Shown here: positions 31,715 to 39,483 of the stretch, piece after piece
Layout of the letters: the number at the start of each line of letters is the position of its first letter
How positions within the stretch are numbered: the first letter of the stretch is position 1
NCBI GenBank assembly: GCA_021325515.1
Contig: JAJPHC010000021.1
Location: 1 to 60,085 of the forward strand
From: Acidobacteriota bacterium
Lineage (GTDB): Bacteria > Acidobacteriota > Thermoanaerobaculia > Gp7-AA8
Length of the DNA stretch: 60,085 nt
Direction of reading: 5' to 3'
The notes under the pieces: generated by a model
The model's database searches: none
Seen by the model: only the letters and a program-made list of their open reading frames with translations
Told to the model about the DNA's origin: nothing
Program-made: the position numbers and the translations under genes

Positions 31715-33448
31715 ATGCGGCTTCTCCTCCGGTATTCGCTGCGGCATCGCCGGGCGCTCCTCGGCGCCTTTGCGCTCGCGACCTTTCATCACCTGATGAT
31801 CCTCGCCGATCCGCAGATCCTGCGGATGATCGTCGATCGCTACGTGCTCCGCCTCGACAAACTGCCGCGCGAAGTCTTTCTGCGCGGCGTGATCCAGCTC
31901 GTGATTCTCTCCGTCGTGCTCATGGCCCTCGCGCGGCTCGCGCGAACGCTGCAGGAATATCGCATCGGCGTCATCGCCCGGCGCATCGGCGCACAGCTCT
32001 ACGCATCGAGCGTCGCGCATTCCCTCCTCCTGCCGTTCCAGGTGTACGAAGACCGCCGCTCGGGCGAGCTCCTGCACACGATGCAGCGCGCACGTCACGA
32101 CGCCGAACAGTCGATCCTCTCCGCCGTCCGTCTCTACCTCGGAGTGCTGGCGATGGTGGCGATCACCGCCTATGCCTTCTACGTCCACCCTCTTCTCGGC
32201 GCGGTGCAGGTCGCGATCATCCTTCTGCTCGCGGCGTTCCTCCTGCTCATCTCCAGGCCGATTCATCGACATCAGTACCGCATTGCCTCGGAGCTGGTCG
32301 CGGAGGCGGGAGCGACGACGGAGACGATGCGGAACGTCGAGCTCGTGAAGAGCCTCGGCATCGAGGATCAGGAGATCGGCCGGCTGGAGCGTTTGAACGA
32401 TCAGATTCTCGATCTCGAGGAGCGAAGGCTCCGGCTCATCCGCGCGGTGGCGTTCATCGAAGGGACGGCGATGAGTCTCGCGCGCGCCATCGTGATGATC
32501 ACGATGCTGTGGCTCGTCTATCGCCATCAGATCACCGCCGGCGAGTTCATGACGATGTTTCTCTACCTGCTGACCAATGCCTTTGCACCGCTCGTCGACC
32601 TCGGCGCGGTCATCGTGCGGTATCAGCAGGCGCGCGCGACGTTCGGACAGCTCGACGAAGTGATGAGCATTCCGATCGAACCGGTCCGCTCGACGTCGAT
32701 CGGCATCGGACCGCTGGAGAGCGTGCGCTTCGATCGGGTCAGCCTCACCTACGCGACCGGCAACGCGGCTCTGCGCGATGTCAGTTTCGACATCAGAGCG
32801 GGCGAGACCGTCGCGTTCGTGGGACCTTCCGGTTCGGGGAAGTCGACGATCGTGAAGCTGCTGGTGAAACTCTATCCGCCCGGCGGCGGCACCATCGCGT
32901 TCAACGGCATCGACAGCGAGCTTCTCGATCGCGACGATCTGCGCGCGCGCGTCGGTCTCGTCACGCACGATCCGCATCTCTTCTCGGGCACGATTCGCGA
33001 CAACCTGCAGATCGGGACGCCCGATGCCAGCGATGCCGAGTGTCTGAAGGCGATCGAGAGCGCGGCGGCGGCCTCGATCCTCGAGCGGGGAGGCAAAGGG
33101 CTCGACACGCGCATCGGTGAAGGCGGCCTGAAGCTCTCCGGCGGAGAGCGCCAGCGCATCGCGATCGCGCGTGCCCTGCTGCGCAATCCGGAGATGCTCA
33201 TCTTCGACGAGGCGACGAGCAATCTCGACTCGATCACCGAGCGCGCCGTGAGCGACACGATTCACGGTCTTGCGGCGCGCGCGCGCATCACGCTGCTCAT
33301 CGCGCATCGCCTCGGCACGGTCGCCGGCGCCGATCGAATTCATGTGCTCGAGCGCGGAGAGATCGTCGAGAGCGGAACACATGAAGAGCTTCTCGCGCGC
33401 GGGGGGCTGTACGCGCGGATGTGGCGGGAGCAGAGCGAGTCTTTCTGA
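31715..33448 (+). CDS. ABC exporter, fused permease-ATPase (MsbA-like)
   Basis: 577 aa half-transporter. Six-helix type I exporter domain (residues about 15-310), then a nucleotide-binding domain: Walker A GPSGSGKST near residue 370, signature LSGGERQRIA, Walker B EMLIFDEATSNLD, H-loop LLIAHRLGTV, C-terminal ESGTHEELLARGGLYARMW. It should act as a homodimer, exporting a lipid, glycolipid or drug. Position directly before glycosyltransferase, methyltransferase and sulfotransferase genes suggests a glycolipid or glycan precursor as cargo; that is inference. Confidence 0.93.
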   Translation: MRLLLRYSLRHRRALLGAFALATFHHLMILADPQILRMIVDRYVLRLDKLPREVFLRGVIQLVILSVVLMALARLARTLQEYRIGVIARRIGAQLYASSVAHSLLLPFQVYEDRRSGELLHTMQRARHDAEQSILSAVRLYLGVLAMVAITAYAFYVHPLLGAVQVAIILLLAAFLLLISRPIHRHQYRIASELVAEAGATTETMRNVELVKSLGIEDQEIGRLERLNDQILDLEERRLRLIRAVAFIEGTAMSLARAIVMITMLWLVYRHQITAGEFMTMFLYLLTNAFAPLVDLGAVIVRYQQARATFGQLDEVMSIPIEPVRSTSIGIGPLESVRFDRVSLTYATGNAALRDVSFDIRAGETVAFVGPSGSGKSTIVKLLVKLYPPGGGTIAFNGIDSELLDRDDLRARVGLVTHDPHLFSGTIRDNLQIGTPDASDAECLKAIESAAAASILERGGKGLDTRIGEGGLKLSGGERQRIAIARALLRNPEMLIFDEATSNLDSITERAVSDTIHGLAARARITLLIAHRLGTVAGADRIHVLERGEIVESGTHEELLARGGLYARMWREQSESF

Positions 33449-33486
33449 GGACAAGCTCTCAGCTTCAGCACGCCGGCACGTCGACG

Positions 33487-33594
33487 CTGATAGCCGTTCG
33501 CGCCGCCGATTTCCAGAATGTACAGGCCGCAGGGGAAGTATTGTTTGCAGCGCTCGATCTCGGCGCGGCGAATCCACTGTCGCAACGTGGTCAA
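33487..33594 (-). pseudogene. 5' remnant of a SAM-dependent methyltransferase gene
   Basis: Minus strand, TTG start at 33594 with TAGACT 6 nt before it (plus 33601-33606). The 36 residues read LRQWIRRAEIERC ... YILEIGGANGYQ, a convincing N-terminus with methyltransferase motif I (ExGGxNG). Beyond GYQ the frame becomes unrelated Arg-rich sequence and runs into the ABC exporter gene, so the enzyme is truncated. The gap 33449-33605 holds nothing else. Confidence 0.5.
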
Positions 33595-33605
33595 GATCCC
33601 AGTCT

Positions 33606-34583
33606 ATGAATCCGAAGGTCACGGTCCTCATCCCGGTGTTCAACCGCGCGCAGTTCGTCGATGAGGCGATCCGCAGCGTCATGGAACAGGACTTCGCCGA
33701 TTTCGAGATCGTGCTCGCCGATGACGGCTCGACCGACGCAACACCTCGTGTGCTCGAGAGCTGGAGGCAGCGCGATCCTCGCGTCGTGGTCGTGACGTCG
33801 CCTGTGAACCGCGGGATTCCCGCCGCGCTGAATCTCGGGCTCGCTCATGCGCGGGGGAAGTACATCGCGCGTCTCGACAGCGATGATCTGATGATGCCGC
33901 GGCGCCTTGCGGAGGAAGCCGCGCTGCTCGACGCGCGTCCCGACGTCGCGGTGGCCTCCTGCTATTTCGAAGTCGTCGATCTGGAAGGGAGACACGTCCG
34001 GATCTGGCGCGGCGACGAACCGCATGAAGTCACGTTGCTGCTGCTGAATTTTTTCAATAGCGTCGGAGGGCCACAGACGATGTTCCGGCGCGACGACGTG
34101 ATCGCGGAAGGGGGGTATTCGCTCGATTGCCCCGTGAGCGAGGACTACGAGATGTTCGTTCGCCTGCTGCGGCGCGGACGTCTCGAGACGCTGCCATTCG
34201 TCGGAGTCAGAAAGCGCACCCATGCGGATCAGTCGATTTTGCGCTGGGCCGGCGAGAGGCGCGTGATCTGGAGCCGCGTGATGCGCTCTTCACTCGAGCC
34301 GTATCTGATGCGGCCGGTGTGCGACGAGGAGATCGACGCGCTCATCACCGTCTGGCGCGATGACGGAATCCCCGGCCGCGCCGCGCTCGCGGACTCGGTG
34401 ATGCGCGAGGCCTTCGCCCGATTCTGCGCCGCTGTGCCCGATCGCGCGCTGCGGGTGATTGCACGAAAGAAGATCGCGCATCGCTGGTTCATCGCCGGAC
34501 GCATCTTCCGGTCGCGCGGCCACCCGGCCGAGGCGGCGAAGTATCTCGCGCGTGCCGCGCGCTGGCTTCTCACTCCACGATGA
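33606..34583 (+). CDS. family 2 glycosyltransferase
   Basis: 325 aa. GT-A fold: VTVLIPVFNRAQFVDEAIRSVMEQ, ADDGSTDATPRVLE, and the metal-binding DxD-type ARLDSDDLMMPRRLAEE, then VSEDYEMFVRLLRRG with the catalytic-base region ED. Cytosolic, transfers a sugar from an NDP-sugar; acceptor unknown. Convergent with and overlapping by 14 bp the methyltransferase on the other strand. Part of the glycan cluster 33.6-38.7 kb. Confidence 0.93.
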   Translation: MNPKVTVLIPVFNRAQFVDEAIRSVMEQDFADFEIVLADDGSTDATPRVLESWRQRDPRVVVVTSPVNRGIPAALNLGLAHARGKYIARLDSDDLMMPRRLAEEAALLDARPDVAVASCYFEVVDLEGRHVRIWRGDEPHEVTLLLLNFFNSVGGPQTMFRRDDVIAEGGYSLDCPVSEDYEMFVRLLRRGRLETLPFVGVRKRTHADQSILRWAGERRVIWSRVMRSSLEPYLMRPVCDEEIDALITVWRDDGIPGRAALADSVMREAFARFCAAVPDRALRVIARKKIAHRWFIAGRIFRSRGHPAEAAKYLARAARWLLTPR

Positions 34584-35175
34584 GGCGCCACTGATGATCG
34601 GACCACGGCTTCGCGTCCGGCAGGATCTCGCTGACCGTTGCGACGACTTCGGGCCACTTCACCGCATCGTAGTCATCGCCGGAGAGCCAGCCGCCGCGTT
34701 GGATCTTCGGCAGCCACGCGTGAATGTCGGCGGTCAGATGTTCGCGATCGTGCCGCGCGTCGAGGTGTACCCAGGCCGTGGAGCCGTCGGCGAAGAAGCT
34801 CGCCGCGGTGATTGAGTCCGCGACGATCAGTGAGACGGTGTTCGCGAGACCGCAGCGGATGATGTGGCGGTGCAACGTTCCCGCGAACGTGCCGCCGCCT
34901 TCGCGCACCGCTGCCTGATGGTAGTCGCGCTGCTTGCGGCCCTCGATGCCGCTGCCGCGGCAGGTGTCGACGCCGATCACGACGAAGTGCCTGTTGCTCT
35001 GCTGCACGAGCTCGCCCAGCGAGCAGAGGCTGCGGCCCAGGAAGTTGCCGACTTCGATGAAGCGGCTTCCGGCGGGGAAGTGGCGGACCGCTTCCTCCTG
35101 CCCCGATCGCCACTGAAACCAGCCTGTGATCTCGCTCCAATGCGAAGGAGGTTTTCGCCGCCAGCGACCGAACAT
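34570..35175 (-). CDS. class I SAM-dependent methyltransferase (Methyltransf_24-like)
   Basis: 201 aa from the ATG at 35175. Motif I RFIEVGNFLGRSLCSLGEL, motif II-like HFVVIGVDTCRGSG, and the acidic loop VHLDARHDREHLTADIHAWLPKIQRGGWLSGDDYD of the Methyltransf_24/cephalosporin hydroxylase group. N-terminal extension in the same frame (to 35265) lies in the divergent promoter region. TACACT on the minus strand is 8 nt before the ATG. Probably modifies a sugar or lipid product of the neighbouring glycosyltransferases. Confidence 0.85.
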   Translation of the reverse strand: MFGRWRRKPPSHWSEITGWFQWRSGQEEAVRHFPAGSRFIEVGNFLGRSLCSLGELVQQSNRHFVVIGVDTCRGSGIEGRKQRDYHQAAVREGGGTFAGTLHRHIIRCGLANTVSLIVADSITAASFFADGSTAWVHLDARHDREHLTADIHAWLPKIQRGGWLSGDDYDAVKWPEVVATVSEILPDAKPWSDHQWRLIVE

Positions 35176-35183
35176 GAGCGCGC

Positions 35184-35189
35184 AGTGTA
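35184..35189 (-). promoter_or_regulatory. -10 hexamer TACACT
   Basis: Ends 8 nt before the methyltransferase ATG. Confidence 0.45.
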
Positions 35190-35242
35190 ACAAGCGTTTG
35201 CTCGTGGTAGTCTCGTGAACGGTTCGTCGCCCGGACTGCCCC

Positions 35243-36145
35243 ATGCCCCTGACAAGCATCATCATTCCGACTCACGACAGGCCTGATCTTCTTCCACGCG
35301 CGATTGCCAGTGCGCGTCTCGCCGGAAGCGAGATTGAGATCGTCGTCGTCGATGACGCATCGACCGACGAGACCAGCGCGGTCTGCGCGGCCTTCGATGA
35401 CATCGTCTACGTTCGTCTTCGCGAGCGCGCCGGTGTCGGTGGTGCGCGCGCGGCCGGCATTGCGGCGAGCTCGGGCACGTTCATCTCGTTTCTGGATGAC
35501 GACGACGCGAGGCTGCCGGGCTCGATCGACCGCCAGCTCGCGGTCATGGAAGCGACGCCCGGCGCGGCCGTCGTCTACGGACAGGCTCATCGCGCGACGC
35601 AGAACTTTGCGATCAACGGGCGCGGGCCGATTCCGAAAGTCTGTCCGGATGGCGACGTCTTCTGGCTTCTCGTCGCGAGAAATTTCATCCCTTCGTGTGC
35701 GGCGATCGTCAGGCGAAGCGTGATCGATGATGTCGGCGGCCATTGTTCCGAAGCAGCGCCGGCGGATGACTGGGATCTCTGGCTGCGCATCGCGGAGCAT
35801 CATCCGATCGCCGTGCTGCCCGAGCCGGTGTCGATCTACCGCGAGCCGACGCTGTGGTCGAAGCAGGGATCATCGCGTCTCGCGGAGGGTCTGCTGAACG
35901 CGGAAGTGCGCGTGCTCGAGCGGTGTGCGCGGCTGGTTCGCGCGATGGAGAATCCGCGCGCGTATCGAACCGCGGCGCGGCGGATGAAGAACGAGATCTT
36001 TCTCCAACTGCTGGCCGAAACCGTCGAAGCGGCGCGAAGCGGCGACCCCTACGCGTTCACTGCGATTCGCCATGTCATCGCTGCGCCAGCATCGTTTTTC
36101 TCTCCGCAGGTGTGGCGGAGGTTTCGGGAGCGCGTCGCATCGTGA
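35243..36145 (+). CDS. family 2 glycosyltransferase
   Basis: 300 aa GT-A enzyme: TSIIIPTHDRPDLLPRAIASA, VDDASTDETSAV, FISFLDDDDARLPGSIDRQ (metal-binding acidic cluster), and ADDWDLWLRIAEHHP. The C-terminal region is helical. The stop overlaps the sulfotransferase start (GTGA), so the two are coupled and may act on the same glycan. Confidence 0.93.
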   Translation: MPLTSIIIPTHDRPDLLPRAIASARLAGSEIEIVVVDDASTDETSAVCAAFDDIVYVRLRERAGVGGARAAGIAASSGTFISFLDDDDARLPGSIDRQLAVMEATPGAAVVYGQAHRATQNFAINGRGPIPKVCPDGDVFWLLVARNFIPSCAAIVRRSVIDDVGGHCSEAAPADDWDLWLRIAEHHPIAVLPEPVSIYREPTLWSKQGSSRLAEGLLNAEVRVLERCARLVRAMENPRAYRTAARRMKNEIFLQLLAETVEAARSGDPYAFTAIRHVIAAPASFFSPQVWRRFRERVAS

Positions 36146-37005
36146 TCTGCATCGCCGGAATGCCGCGTTCCGGAACGTCTCTGGCCGCTCAACTGCTTCA
36201 TCGCTGCGGCGTCGAGATCGGTCCGGCGGACCAACTGATGCCGCCGAGCAGCAACAACTCGGACGGATTCTGGGAGAACCTGCGATTCGTCGATCTCAAC
36301 GAGCGATTGCTGCGCGCGAGTGGTGCGACGTGGTTCGCGCCGCCGCGAACGCTTCGCCCGGCTCCTGCATTGGCGAAGGAAGCGGCTGCGATCATCGCGC
36401 AGTTCGACGGGAAGGAGCCGTGGCTCTGGAAGGATCCTCGCAACGCGATCACGCTTCCCTTCTGGAAAGCGCTGCTCCCTCCGATGAAGGTCGTCCTCTG
36501 CATTCGCCATCCGGCCGAGACTGCCGCGTCGCTGGTCGCGAGCTCGCTGATTCCTCCGATGCGGTCGTTCTATTGGCGGATCACGCGTGCGGATTCGCTG
36601 ATCCGGTTGCGCGAAGGGGAGGCGCGGCTGGATCGGCGTCTGATGGGCATCGTGCATACGTCGATCTCGCAGGAGAAGCGTCGCGCGGTGATCTACGAGG
36701 CCGGGCTGCAGTTGTGGCGCATCTACAACACGCGCGCGCTCGAGGAGACGAATCCGGCGGACCGCATCGTGACGCACTACGAGGATGTGCTGGCGAATCC
36801 GCGCGATGAGCTCGCGCGCATCCTCGACTTCGCCGGCGTCCGCGTCTCACCCGACGTGCTTGCCGAGGCAGTGCGTGCGGTATCGCCGGTCCTTCGGCAT
36901 CAACATGCCGGCGCGGCGCAGCTCGATCCCGGCGTCGAAGCGCTCTACGCCGGTTTGCTGCGCGAGGCGCGCGCGCCGAGGACTTCCGCGAACATTTCCG
37001 CGTAG
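36142..37005 (+). CDS. sulfotransferase family protein
   Basis: 287 aa from a GTG overlapping the upstream TGA. The PAPS 5'-phosphosulfate loop is at the N-terminus (ICIAGMPRSGTSLAAQLL), LWKDPRN and LCIRHPAETAASL give the 3'-phosphate-binding R-x(7)-S-like region, and RIVTHYEDVLANPRDELARILDFAGV is the typical C-terminal strand-helix. It would transfer sulfate from PAPS to a glycan or lipid acceptor. A longer frame upstream overlaps the GT2 gene and is not needed. Its last 61 bp overlap the convergent GT4 gene. Confidence 0.9.
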   Translation: MICIAGMPRSGTSLAAQLLHRCGVEIGPADQLMPPSSNNSDGFWENLRFVDLNERLLRASGATWFAPPRTLRPAPALAKEAAAIIAQFDGKEPWLWKDPRNAITLPFWKALLPPMKVVLCIRHPAETAASLVASSLIPPMRSFYWRITRADSLIRLREGEARLDRRLMGIVHTSISQEKRRAVIYEAGLQLWRIYNTRALEETNPADRIVTHYEDVLANPRDELARILDFAGVRVSPDVLAEAVRAVSPVLRHQHAGAAQLDPGVEALYAGLLREARAPRTSANISA

Positions 37006-37904
37006 CGAGGTGCCTGGTAGCGCCAGTCCCACGCCTCCGCGGTCGCTCGTGCGGCGCGCCCGAGCCGCATGCGCAACTCCGGATCGTCGCGCAGTCGGCG
37101 CAGCTTCGGCGCGAGGTCCTCGACATCGCGCGCGAAGAACAGACCGTTCTCGCCATCGCGAATGAACTCCGGCATGTTGCCGACGCGTGTGGTGAGAATC
37201 GCCAGTCCGCACGCTGCGGCTTCGAGGCAGGGATTCGGCGTGCCTTCGCTGCGGCTCGCGCAGACGTAGACGTGCAGCGAGTGATAGAACTCGCGCATCT
37301 CGTCGGAGTTTCGCCAGCGCTGTTCACGCGCGGCGAGCGAGAGCTCGACGCCCTCGACGGTGCCGGCGGCGGGAACGATGATCTCGTGAACGCCGCGATG
37401 ACCGCCGGCGGTCTGATTCGTCAGACTGCCCGCCCAGCCGAAGCGCAGCGGCGCGTTAGGGATGGATGCAGGCGCGGGGCGGAAGAAGTTCGTGTCGACA
37501 CCGTTCGGCGTGTAGAACACCTTGCGCTTCAACTCCGCTTCGAGCCGCGTCGCGAGCGCGAGATTGTTCGCGAACACTGCGCGTGGCAGCGATGACAGCA
37601 TCGCCAGCCCCGGCCTGCGCCACGAGCGCTCCAGCTCGTACTCGCTGCAGGCGCCGATCAACAGCCGGTCGCGCACGCGCCTGAACGCATGTTTGAGCCG
37701 CCGGAGCTGCTCGATCTGCAGCCAGAAGTAGACGAGCACGAGATCCGCCTCGTCGATGTCGTCCTCGTTCACCTCGGCCTGATAGCGCGTCACGAGCTCG
37801 TACTGGCCCGCCAGTGCGGCTGTGAGCGCCCGGGTTTTGAGGTCATGAGCCCAGCCGGGACGGCCGACGATGCAGAGCACGCGAGGCGCGCGATCGGTCA
37901 CCAT
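36945..37904 (-). CDS. family 4 glycosyltransferase (GT-B)
   Basis: 319 aa. GT-B fold: PRVLCIVGRPGWAHDLKTRAL, then SLPRAVFANNLALATRLEAEL, FYTPNGVDTNFFRPA, LRFGWAGSLTN, and the donor-site E-x7-E as SRSEGTPNPCLEAAACGLAILTTRVGNMPEFIRDGENGLFF. ATG at 37904 overlaps the upstream GT2 stop (ATGGTGA), so both minus-strand transferases are coupled. C-terminus runs 61 bp into the sulfotransferase gene on the other strand. Confidence 0.9.
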   Translation of the reverse strand: MVTDRAPRVLCIVGRPGWAHDLKTRALTAALAGQYELVTRYQAEVNEDDIDEADLVLVYFWLQIEQLRRLKHAFRRVRDRLLIGACSEYELERSWRRPGLAMLSSLPRAVFANNLALATRLEAELKRKVFYTPNGVDTNFFRPAPASIPNAPLRFGWAGSLTNQTAGGHRGVHEIIVPAAGTVEGVELSLAAREQRWRNSDEMREFYHSLHVYVCASRSEGTPNPCLEAAACGLAILTTRVGNMPEFIRDGENGLFFARDVEDLAPKLRRLRDDPELRMRLGRAARATAEAWDWRYQAPRYAEMFAEVLGARASRSKPA

Positions 37905-38692
37905 TCGATGAAGTGTTTGCGCCGCGGCGAGGAGGCGTCGAGATCGGCGTCGGTGGCTGTGAAGCGGAGGTCGCGCTGGCGCGGAAGACGGAGGTTCTTC
38001 GCTTTGAATCGCGCGCGCCAGCCATGCCATCCGTTGCGCACTTCGGCCTCGTCATACCGGCGCAGTTCATATTTGCGCCGCATCTGATCGCCGCTGAGAA
38101 CCATGTAGTGGCGGAGGTACATCGCGTCGGGCGAGATGAGGCGTCCGGGAAAGATCGCCTGATGTCCTCCCGTCGACACCAGATCGACGCGGGGCTGGCG
38201 CTTCCATGCGATGACGTGGTGCAGCGGCCGCGGTGCGAACGGGTAGTACCAGCGCATCGTTTCGCGGAAGCGGGGATGATCGTGATCGGGATCTTCGCGC
38301 GTCGGGACGAACGTCAGCTCGTGGAACTCGATCGCGGAGTAGCCTGCGCCGTCGGCCGCGGTGATTGCGGCGGCCAGAGTTTCCCCGGGACGCGGCGACT
38401 GCAGAATCTCATCGGGATCGACATGAAGGAACCAGTCTGCGTTCAGCGTCGCCGCGAGTTGCTCCTTCCGCATCAGGATCTGCTTCCAGCGATAGGTGCC
38501 GTCGCGCGGGATCGTCTCGATGCCGCGCAACCCATGTCCGAGGTACGCCTGCGCGATCGCGACGGTGCGATCGGTCGATTCGTTGTCGCAGAGGTAGGCC
38601 TCGAGACCGTTGGCGAAAAGATTTTCGAGACACCCGGCGATGAATCGCTCTTCGTTATACGCGGCGAGGATGGCGACGATCGTCGGAGGCAC
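37898..38692 (-). CDS. family 2 glycosyltransferase
   Basis: 264 aa from GTG 38692 (VPPTIVAILAAYNEERFIAGCLENLF). GT2 motifs: CDNESTDRTVAIAQAYL, then ADWFLHVDPDEILQSPRPGETL, where DPDE is the metal site, and GYSAIEFHELTFVPTREDP as in Glyco_tranf_2_4. The open frame extends 800 bp upstream only because the 90-bp repeats there are a multiple of three; TATCAT 7 nt before the GTG supports this start. Leads a two-gene minus-strand unit with the GT4. Confidence 0.88.
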   Translation of the reverse strand: MPPTIVAILAAYNEERFIAGCLENLFANGLEAYLCDNESTDRTVAIAQAYLGHGLRGIETIPRDGTYRWKQILMRKEQLAATLNADWFLHVDPDEILQSPRPGETLAAAITAADGAGYSAIEFHELTFVPTREDPDHDHPRFRETMRWYYPFAPRPLHHVIAWKRQPRVDLVSTGGHQAIFPGRLISPDAMYLRHYMVLSGDQMRRKYELRRYDEAEVRNGWHGWRARFKAKNLRLPRQRDLRFTATDADLDASSPRRKHFIEW

Positions 38693-38699
38693 GATCGAG

Positions 38700-38705
38700 A
38701 TGATA
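38700..38705 (-). promoter_or_regulatory. -10 hexamer TATCAT
   Basis: Ends 7 nt before the GTG at 38692 and directly abuts the 90-bp tandem array, so any -35 contact would fall inside the array. Confidence 0.45.
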
Positions 38706-39121
38706 CGGGATGCAAAGTGCGGACGAGACGTCCGCACCCCACGTGGAGCGCGGACGCCCTCGTCCGCGAGCGTTGCTCTTGCGAATTCCAAGTGTGCGGA
38801 GAACGAGGTGGGGCGCGGACGTCTCGTCCGCGAGCGGCTGCTCTGCAAATTCAAAGTGTGCGGACGAGGCGTCCGCACTCCACTTGGGAGAACGAGGTGG
38901 AGAGCGGACGCCCTCGTCCGCGAGCGGTGCTCTTGCAAATTCCATGTGTGCGGACGAGACGTCCGCACTCCACTTGGGAGAACGAGGTGGAGCGCGGACG
39001 CCCTCGTCCGCGAGCGGTGCTCTTGCAAATTCAAAGTGTGCGGACGAGGCGTCCGCACTCCACTTGGGAGAACGAGGTGGGGCGCGGACGTCCTCGTCCG
39101 CGAGCGGTGCTCATGCAAATA
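38706..39121. repeat. 90-bp tandem repeat array, about 4.6 copies
   Basis: CACTTGGGAGAACGAGGTGG recurs at 38881, 38971 and 39061, exactly 90 bp apart, with more divergent units before and after. Each unit holds two palindromes, TGCGGACGAGACGTCCGCA-like and GCGGACGCCCTCGTCCGC-like, and the linker GAGCGGTGCTCTTGCAAATT. Because 90 is a multiple of three, long repetitive ORFs run through it; I see no real gene. This accounts for the 487-bp gap between the GT2 and cold-shock genes. Confidence 0.92.
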
Positions 39122-39125
39122 CAAT

Positions 39126-39151
39126 AAAAAAGGACGGCCGCAAGGCCGTCC
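39126..39151 (-). terminator. intrinsic terminator of the cold-shock gene
   Basis: On the minus strand: GGACGGCC, loop TTGC, GGCCGTCC, then TTTTTT. Perfect 8-bp GC stem plus T-run, 28 nt beyond the csp stop. The only textbook rho-independent terminator seen in the window. Confidence 0.9.
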
Positions 39152-39179
39152 CTCTCTCTCTGATGCGATCGTTCGTGAA

Positions 39180-39383
39180 TTAACGGGGCGTGACGTTCGA
39201 CGCCTGCAGACCCTTCGGGCCCTGCACCAGGTCGAACTCGACGGTCGAACCCTCAGCCAGCGAACGGAACCCCTTCGCCTGGATTGCCGAGAAGTGGACG
39301 AAGACGTCCTCTCCGCCTTCCGTCGTGATGAAGCCAAAGCCCTTCGCATCGTTGAACCACTTGACTGTGCCGGTCGTACGCAT
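39180..39383 (-). CDS. cold-shock protein (CspA family)
   Basis: 67 aa single cold-shock domain: [15 protein letters not shown] (RNP1) and DVFVHFSAI (RNP2), ending [20 protein letters not shown]. Binds single-stranded nucleic acid as an RNA chaperone. AAGGAG lies 11 nt before the ATG, and a leader of up to about 100 nt separates it from the next gene, as is common for cold-shock mRNAs. Monocistronic with its own terminator. Confidence 0.97.
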   Translation of the reverse strand: MRTTGTVKWFNDAKGFGFITTEGGEDVFVHFSAIQAKGFRSLAEGSTVEFDLVQGPKGLQASNVTPR

Positions 39384-39483
39384 TTGCTACTGATCTCCTT
39401 TTGCTTGTTCCCCTGAGTCGGTGTTGCTGTCACGAACGGTATCGCACAGACACACGCGATTTGGTGTTCGAAATGGCAACGCC

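Noticed and set aside
38706-39121. Possible CRISPR array or repeat-protein gene
   Set aside because: Units are contiguous 90-bp tandem copies without unique spacers and no cas genes are near. The long repetitive ORFs arise because 90 is divisible by three.
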